8,671 nucleotides of DNA from Spirochaetaceae bacterium (lineage in GTDB: Bacteria > Spirochaetota > Spirochaetia > Treponematales > Rectinemataceae): contig JAEUJG010000645.1 in the NCBI GenBank assembly GCA_016794765.1, forward strand, positions 1 through 8,671, written 5' to 3'. The notes under the pieces were generated by a model. It ran no database searches and was not told the DNA's origin. It saw only the letters and a list, made by a program, of their open reading frames with translations. Of the stretch, positions 5,355 to 8,671 are shown in pieces. The translations under genes were made by a program, and so were the position numbers. The first letter of the stretch is position 1. The number at the start of each line of letters is the position of its first letter.

Positions 5355-6950
5355 CTAGCGCTCCCCGGCGGGCCCCCGCCTCCCGGCGCGTCGCCCGCCG
5401 CCGCCGGCTCCCGGCCGCGCGTCGCCGGCCCGCGTATCGCCGCCCCGCTGATGGCCGCCGGCTCCCGGCCGCGGTTCCGCGGACCGTCCCGGGCCGGCGC
5501 GTCGCCCGCCGCCGGCCGCGGCCTCGCGGCGCTCCTCCTCGAGAAGCGCCTCCGCGCGGGCGGCCAGGGCGAGCCGCTCCTCCGCGAGGCCGTCCAGGTC
5601 GGCGATGCCCGCGGCGAGCGAGGCCTCGATCCGCTCGAGCTCGCGGGCCAGCTCCTCGCGCTTGGCGCGCGAACACCACTTCGACACCGTCGCGAGCGTC
5701 TCCGGCGAGCCGTAGGCCGCCGCCGCCAGGCCGCGGGCTCCGCTCGAGTCCACGGCCCGCCTGAAGACGCGCTCGGGCATCCCGGCCAGGTCGGTCCCCG
5801 GCCGCCCCGACCGGACGAGTTCGTCGAAGGCGCGGCGCCTGGCCGCGTAGACGAGGGCCACGTAGAGGCCGCGGACGAGCTCGCTCCCGCGCGCCGAGAG
5901 CGCGAGGGAGCCCCCCCGCGCGGCGCGGAAAAGGTCCTCGTAGGCCGCGTCGTTGCGGCGGAGGAAGTCGTCGACGTCGGACGCCGCGTTGCCCGGATCG
6001 AGGCGCCCCTCCCGGAAGACCGCCTCGGGCAGGAGGGGATCGAGCCTCGAGCGGTCGAGGCTCTGCGCCGGAACGACCTTCTCCGCGCCCTCGGGATCGC
6101 CGTCCGCCCTGGTCCGGTACGCGAACAGGGCGCCGAGGGCCGGGCCGGGCGCCTTGGCGAGAAGGCGGTTCTGCACGACGAGCCGAAGGTCGGCGTCGGA
6201 GAGCAGGTTGAAGCAATCGTAGAGCGGGAGGTACTCGCGCCCGCCGGATGGCGCGGCAAAACGGAAGACGCGCTCCCCCCACGCGGCCTCCGTGCCGCCC
6301 GCCAGCAGGGCCCGGGAGGCCGCCGCGAGGGCGCCGATGGGATCGGCCTCGAGGCCGGCGGTCTCGGCGCCGAGGGCCCGCGCGAGAACGAGCGGATAGC
6401 CGGGCGCGGAGACGGCGCAGCCCCGGCGAAAGACGCCGCGCGCCGCATACCGAAAGTCGACGAGGAAGGCGCTCCTGCCGGCGAGGGCCGGCGCGGGACA
6501 GGGACCGGCGGAAAAGGCGGTCGGCGCAAGAGAGGGCGTCGCCGAGAGCTTGGCCTTGAGCCGCGCGGCGGCGGCGCCCGCCACGGCGGCGGCCGTGCGG
6601 CTCCAGGACGCCGCGGCCGCGGCGTCCCGCGGCGGAGCGGCGGGCGGCAGGCTCCAATAGCCGCCGAGCCGGCCGGCTTGGGTGTCGGCCTTCCAGAAGA
6701 ACCAGGGCCCAACCGGAACCGGCTCCCGCGGGAAGGCCTCGGGCCCTGCCGCGAGGGCGACGGGGCGGACGCGGATGTGCAGGCCCTCGATGGCAAAGGC
6801 GAAGGGGAAGAAGAAGTCCGCCGCAAGGGCGTCCAAGGGTTCGGACAGTTCGAGCGAGGCGAGCGGTCCCGGTTGTTCCGGCTCGGGCCGCGCTTCCGCC
6901 GCGGCCCGCTCCCGGCCCGACAAGCGCCGCAGGAAACCTCGAATACCCAT
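5355..6950 (-). CDS. Large Ala-rich protein with a FliG-C-like segment and a repeated Gly/Arg tail
   Basis: A 531-residue protein I do not recognise as a whole. No signal peptide or membrane span is obvious, so it is probably cytoplasmic. The N-terminal half has blocks such as FFFPFAFAIEGLHIRVRP (46-63) and SAFLVDFRYAARGVF (160-174). Residues ~384-440 follow the helix pattern of the FliG C-terminal domain: DLAGMPERVFRRAVDSS, then GLAAAAYGSPETL, then SKWCSRAKREELAREL. This parallels the family pattern 'I-x-x-L-D-D-R-x-I-Q-x-x-L-R-E-V-D', 'L-A-x-A-L-K-G-A', 'N-M-S-x-R-A-A-x-x-L-x-x-E-L'. A second, weaker echo is FNLLSDADLRLVVQN (247-261). A probable coiled coil (441-476) follows, then a low-complexity Gly/Arg/Pro tail (477-531). 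ATG at 6950 is chosen because a G-rich ribosome site precedes it and a -10-like box lies upstream. The frame is open to 7118. The nearby cheD supports a motility role; this is inference. Confidence 0.72.
   Translation of the reverse strand: MGIRGFLRRLSGRERAAAEARPEPEQPGPLASLELSEPLDALAADFFFPFAFAIEGLHIRVRPVALAAGPEAFPREPVPVGPWFFWKADTQAGRLGGYWSLPPAAPPRDAAAAASWSRTAAAVAGAAAARLKAKLSATPSLAPTAFSAGPCPAPALAGRSAFLVDFRYAARGVFRRGCAVSAPGYPLVLARALGAETAGLEADPIGALAAASRALLAGGTEAAWGERVFRFAAPSGGREYLPLYDCFNLLSDADLRLVVQNRLLAKAPGPALGALFAYRTRADGDPEGAEKVVPAQSLDRSRLDPLLPEAVFREGRLDPGNAASDVDDFLRRNDAAYEDLFRAARGGSLALSARGSELVRGLYVALVYAARRRAFDELVRSGRPGTDLAGMPERVFRRAVDSSGARGLAAAAYGSPETLATVSKWCSRAKREELARELERIEASLAAGIADLDGLAEERLALAARAEALLEEERREAAAGGGRRAGPGRSAEPRPGAGGHQRGGDTRAGDARPGAGGGGRRAGRRGPAGER
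5383..5513 (-). repeat. In-frame direct repeats encoding the Gly/Arg-rich C-terminal tail
   Basis: Two different exact 20-base repeats occur here. One is at 5383-5402 and 5494-5513, 111 bases apart. The other is at 5400-5419 and 5454-5473, 54 bases apart. Both offsets are multiples of three, so the encoded peptide repeats as well: RPGAGG appears twice 18 residues apart, and GGGRRAG twice 37 residues apart. The region looks like an expanded low-complexity tail of the FliG-like protein. Confidence 0.7.
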
Positions 6951-6954
6951 CGCA

Positions 6955-6964
6955 CTCCCCCCCT
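6955..6964 (-). promoter_or_regulatory. G-rich ribosome binding site deciding the start at 6950
   Basis: On the minus strand a run of seven G followed by AG (6963-6955) lies four bases before the ATG. The alternative starts in the same frame (ATG at 7037 and at 7118) have no better site, and both would add a composition-biased leader overlapping the probable promoter region. Confidence 0.5.
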
Positions 6965-7055
6965 GGAGCCCGGATTCCTCGCCGACCGCGCGGTGAAGCG
7001 CCTTGTCCCCGCCCGCCCCGGCAGCCGCGCGATCCATGGCGCCCCGTCGGGAACC

Positions 7056-7061
7056 ACTATA
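7056..7061 (-). promoter_or_regulatory. Possible -10 box for the FliG-like gene
   Basis: TATAGT on the minus strand (7061-7056) matches five of six -10 consensus bases and stands out in this GC-rich DNA. The corresponding -35 region is weak. A start near 7049 would give a leader of about 100 bases before the ATG at 6950. It faces away from the promoter at 7121-7148. Confidence 0.35.
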
Positions 7062-7120
7062 CCGGAAGGCGCCCGCGACCGCCAGCGAAGGCTCCGCGCC
7101 GGCGGCGGACGCGGCCACGC

Positions 7121-7148
7121 TTGAAAAAAACCGCGGGCGCGTTACAAT
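7121..7148 (+). promoter_or_regulatory. Near-consensus vegetative promoter of the small lysine-rich gene
   Basis: TTGAAA (7121-7126) and TACAAT (7143-7148) are separated by 16 bases; each hexamer differs from consensus at one position. Transcription would start near 7155. The A-rich run 7124-7130 and the surrounding GC-rich DNA make it the most conspicuous promoter in the window. Confidence 0.75.
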
Positions 7149-7155
7149 AAGCGTA

Positions 7156-7185
7156 GGCTCTTGGAGCCGGATAGTCCGAAAGGAC
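7156..7185 (+). other. Two stem-loops in the leader of the small gene
   Basis: The first is GGCTC-TTG-GAGCC (7156-7168), five pairs at the expected 5' end of the message. The second is GTCC-GAAA-GGAC (7174-7185), four pairs closed by a GNRA-type GAAA tetraloop. It abuts the AGGAGG ribosome site at 7186-7191. Such hairpins commonly shield a 5' end or set ribosome access. The pairing is direct; the role is inference. Confidence 0.5.
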
Positions 7186-7191
7186 AGGAGG
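7186..7191 (+). promoter_or_regulatory. Perfect AGGAGG ribosome binding site
   Basis: AGGAGG lies five bases before the ATG at 7197 and is the strongest ribosome site in the window. It confirms that the short frame is translated. Confidence 0.85.
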
Positions 7192-7196
7192 ATTGC

Positions 7197-7313
7197 ATGA
7201 AATCGCAGGACAAGGCCAAGAACGAAGAGAAGAAGAAGCCCCAGAAGACCCTCAAGGAGAAGCGGGCGGAGAAGAAGTCCAAGAAAGACGCCAAGAGCTC
7301 CTCGTCCGACTGA
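7197..7313 (+). CDS. Small lysine-rich protein, 38 residues, unknown function
   Basis: The protein begins MKSQDKAKNEEKKK, continues through PQKTLKEKRAEKK (15-27) and ends KSSSSD. It has 14 Lys and one Arg against seven Asp/Glu, no Cys, Trp, Tyr or Phe, and only one Leu. It is therefore highly basic and probably disordered or a single charged helix. It is too short for most gene finders, but it has a near-consensus promoter, an optimal ribosome site and its own intrinsic terminator, which is strong evidence for a real and well-expressed gene. From memory, similar 'TLKEKRAxKKxKK' mini-proteins occur in spirochaetes as hypotheticals; I cannot confirm this here. Binding to nucleic acid, the ribosome or an acidic partner would suit the charge, but no function can be assigned. 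Confidence 0.8.
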   Translation: MKSQDKAKNEEKKKPQKTLKEKRAEKKSKKDAKSSSSD

Positions 7314-7334
7314 TCCTCGGCGGGTGGACGCGAT

Positions 7335-7361
7335 AGCCGGCCTTGATGGCCGGTTTTTTTT
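7335..7361 (+). terminator. Intrinsic terminator of the small gene
   Basis: CCGGCC (7337-7342), loop TTGAT, GGCCGG (7348-7353), extended by a G-T and an A-T pair, is followed directly by eight T (7354-7361). It begins about 22 bases after the stop of the 38-residue gene. The minus-strand side has no T run after the stem, so it should not terminate the converging cheD transcript. Confidence 0.9.
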
Positions 7362-7389
7362 CGCCCGCGCCTCGATCCCCGCCGATGCC

Positions 7390-7983
7390 TCAATCCCCGC
7401 CGAACAGTACGACGGGCCCCGCCTTCTCGCCGACGCGGATGGCGGACAGATAGCGCGCCTCCTCCTTCTCCACGAGGGTGACGAGGTTCGCGGGAATCCG
7501 TTTCAGGAGGACCTTGCCGCTCGAGGGGAAGAAGAAAATCTTCCGCGGCTCGCGCCCGCCGACGTCCGAGGCGAGGATGGGGATGCCTTCCTTCTCGAGG
7601 TACTCGAAGGCGAAGTCGATGTTGCCCTGCGGGATCTTGGTCGTCGAGCCGTCGGCGAAATGGAGCACCGCGCCGCCGCCAAAGACCTTGGCCTTCAGGT
7701 CCGCGCGCCGTGCGCCGAGCTTCATGAGCTCGTTGATGAGGAGCTCCATGGCGTACATGCCGTATTTGGCGTTGTCGCTGCGGACGAATTCGCGGGCGTT
7801 CACCTCGCCCGGCAGCATGAAGTGGTTGAGGCCGCCGAACCGCGCCGCGGGCGAATAGAGGGCGACGGCGATGCAGGAGCCGAGGACCGTGGAGATGATC
7901 CGGTCCTCCCCCGTCGCGAAGTACTCGCCGGGGTGGATCGTGACCACTTCCTGCTCGAACTGGGTGATTCGGTGGCTATACAT
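7390..7983 (-). CDS. cheD: Chemoreceptor glutamine deamidase CheD
   Basis: A 197-residue cytoplasmic CheD. Family members deamidate specific glutamines on methyl-accepting chemotaxis receptors and, in CheC-containing systems, take part in adaptation. The catalytic set is visible: Cys37 in STVLGSC (31-37), His54 in GGLNHFMLP (50-58) exactly 17 residues later, and Thr32. KVFGGGAV (99-106) and ASDVGGREPRKIFFFP (138-153) are further CheD hallmarks. Length is at the upper end of the usual 160-200. The ATG at 7983 is the only start between the upstream stop and the conserved region. It has no ribosome site (GCCCGCCCCT precedes it), so translation is probably coupled to the gene ending 19 bases upstream. 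That neighbour looks like a receptor-type coiled-coil protein, a plausible substrate or partner. Identification is secure. Confidence 0.95.
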   Translation of the reverse strand: MYSHRITQFEQEVVTIHPGEYFATGEDRIISTVLGSCIAVALYSPAARFGGLNHFMLPGEVNAREFVRSDNAKYGMYAMELLINELMKLGARRADLKAKVFGGGAVLHFADGSTTKIPQGNIDFAFEYLEKEGIPILASDVGGREPRKIFFFPSSGKVLLKRIPANLVTLVEKEEARYLSAIRVGEKAGPVVLFGGD

Positions 7984-8002
7984 AGGGGCGGGCGCGGGGC
8001 GC

Positions 8003-8671
8003 CTAGAAGAGCGTGATCTCCCCCGCCTCGGTCCCTTCCTCCACGTCGAAGTTGCCGATCTCGCCGGCCGTCTTCTTGTGGGTGAAGATGGTGAAGCGCT
8101 CGATCACGGAGCGCAGCCGCTCGTTCTTGATCGCGCCGGGGGAGGCGCCGGGCCCTATTTCCGCGTCCACCGAGGCCTTGAGGGCGAGAAGGTCGCCCCG
8201 CGCCTCCTTGAGCCGGGCGGAGAGGCCGCGGATCAGGTCGAGCTCGCCGCGCGCCTCGGCGATGAGGGCGAGGAATTCCGGCGTATACAGGCTGAAGCCC
8301 TCCAGGGTCTTCGCGACGGAGACCTTGGCGCCGTTGAGGCAATCGATGTCGGACTCGACGCGGCGGAGCGTGGCCTGGAGGCGGTCGGCCTCGCCGCTTT
8401 CGTCCTCGGACTCGCGGGAGGAGGCCTGGCGCTGGTCGCCGCCGCCCGTGCCGGCGTACGAGACGATGGCCGAACTGGCCACCTTGATGAAATCCTTGGT
8501 GGTGGTCATCGCGCCGGAGACGTCGTCGCCGATCCGGTCGGTGAGGTGGATCATGCCCTGCACGGTGGTCGTGACGCCGGCGAGGGCGCGGTTCTTGGCC
8601 ACCTCGATGCGCGAGGCGACCACGATGTTCTGGAAGCGCGACAGGAGGCTCGCGAGCCCCCGGAAGCTTTC
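8003..8671 (-). CDS. Receptor-like coiled-coil protein, 3' part (runs off right edge)
   Basis: The frame is open from the right edge to TAG at 8005-8003, giving the last 222 residues. A GTG at 8623 is an internal valine: the 16 codons before it (ESFRGLASLLSRFQNI) continue the same helix without a stop, so the true start is beyond the window. The segment SRFQNIVVASRIEVAKNRAL, then TTTVQGMIHLTDRIGDDVSG, is a long amphipathic helix like that of methyl-accepting receptors. After a charged, Ser-rich linker (around SSRESEDESGE) comes a second long coiled coil (about 106-175), then a short acidic end, VEEGTEAGEITLF. No membrane span is visible in this part. The gene ends 19 bases before cheD on the same strand. 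I infer a chemotaxis or signalling protein. I do not recognise an exact family. Confidence 0.65.
   Translation of the reverse strand, partial: ESFRGLASLLSRFQNIVVASRIEVAKNRALAGVTTTVQGMIHLTDRIGDDVSGAMTTTKDFIKVASSAIVSYAGTGGGDQRQASSRESEDESGEADRLQATLRRVESDIDCLNGAKVSVAKTLEGFSLYTPEFLALIAEARGELDLIRGLSARLKEARGDLLALKASVDAEIGPGASPGAIKNERLRSVIERFTIFTHKKTAGEIGNFDVEEGTEAGEITLF

Noticed and set aside
6951..7118. Longer N-terminus for the FliG-like protein starting at 7118 or 7037
   Set aside because: No good ribosome site precedes either start, the added residues are low-complexity, and a -10-like TATAGT (7056-7061) lies within the extension.
5176..7124. Three further long frames (both strands) over the FliG-like gene
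   Set aside because: They are Arg/Pro/Ser-rich with no motifs. The chosen frame has FliG-like and coiled-coil segments and a ribosome site. Because the gene is largely unrecognised, this choice is less certain than the others.
7142..7393. 83-residue minus-strand frame over the small lysine-rich gene
   Set aside because: Its Phe-rich part is only the antisense of AAG-rich lysine codons. Promoter, ribosome site and terminator all point to the plus strand.
8003..8623. Receptor-like gene starting at the GTG at 8623
   Set aside because: The frame and the helix continue without a stop to the window edge, and no ribosome site precedes the GTG. It is treated as the 3' part of a larger gene.
1..8671. 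CRISPR arrays, tRNA or rRNA genes, insertion sequences, attachment sites
   Set aside because: No regularly spaced repeats, tRNA-like cloverleaf, rRNA motifs, transposase motifs or flanking inverted repeats were seen on either strand.

Overview
This is a very GC-rich bacterial window (roughly two thirds G+C by eye) with closely packed genes, no RNA genes and no mobile elements that I can see. The organism is most likely a high-GC spirochaete or a relative. That is an inference from the gene set: a galactokinase-family protein with the 'GNHTDHNHG' form of the signature, an SLC45-like sugar permease, CheD next to a receptor-like coiled-coil protein, a protein with a FliG-like segment, and a tiny lysine-rich protein. 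No single feature proves it.

Left block (1-1580, minus strand): three genes read leftward with gaps of 18 and 25 bases. They encode a membrane-anchored alpha/beta hydrolase, a 169-residue helical protein resembling the N-terminal sensor domain of RsbR/RsbRD proteins, and the start of a multi-pass membrane protein that runs off the left edge. The hydrolase promoter is placed so that the message could be leaderless.

Centre block (about 1684-5348, plus strand): a promoter with an extended -10 box precedes a galactokinase-family kinase, an SLC45-like major facilitator permease and a serine O-acetyltransferase. The permease and acetyltransferase genes are one base apart. The kinase and permease plausibly form a sugar uptake and phosphorylation pair. 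The link to cysteine synthesis is unusual and unexplained.

Right block: a 531-residue protein (5355-6950, minus) ends six bases from the acetyltransferase gene, tail to tail. Most of it is unrecognised, but residues ~384-440 read like the C-terminal torque domain of the flagellar rotor protein FliG, and it ends in a Gly/Arg-rich repeated tail. Divergent from it is a complete miniature transcription unit (7121-7361): a near-consensus promoter, two leader hairpins (one with a GAAA tetraloop), a perfect AGGAGG ribosome site, a 38-residue lysine-rich protein and an intrinsic terminator. The window ends with cheD (7390-7983, minus) and, upstream of it, the 3' part of a receptor-like coiled-coil gene that runs off the right edge. 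The FliG-like protein, CheD and the receptor-like protein together suggest that the right half belongs to motility and chemotaxis.
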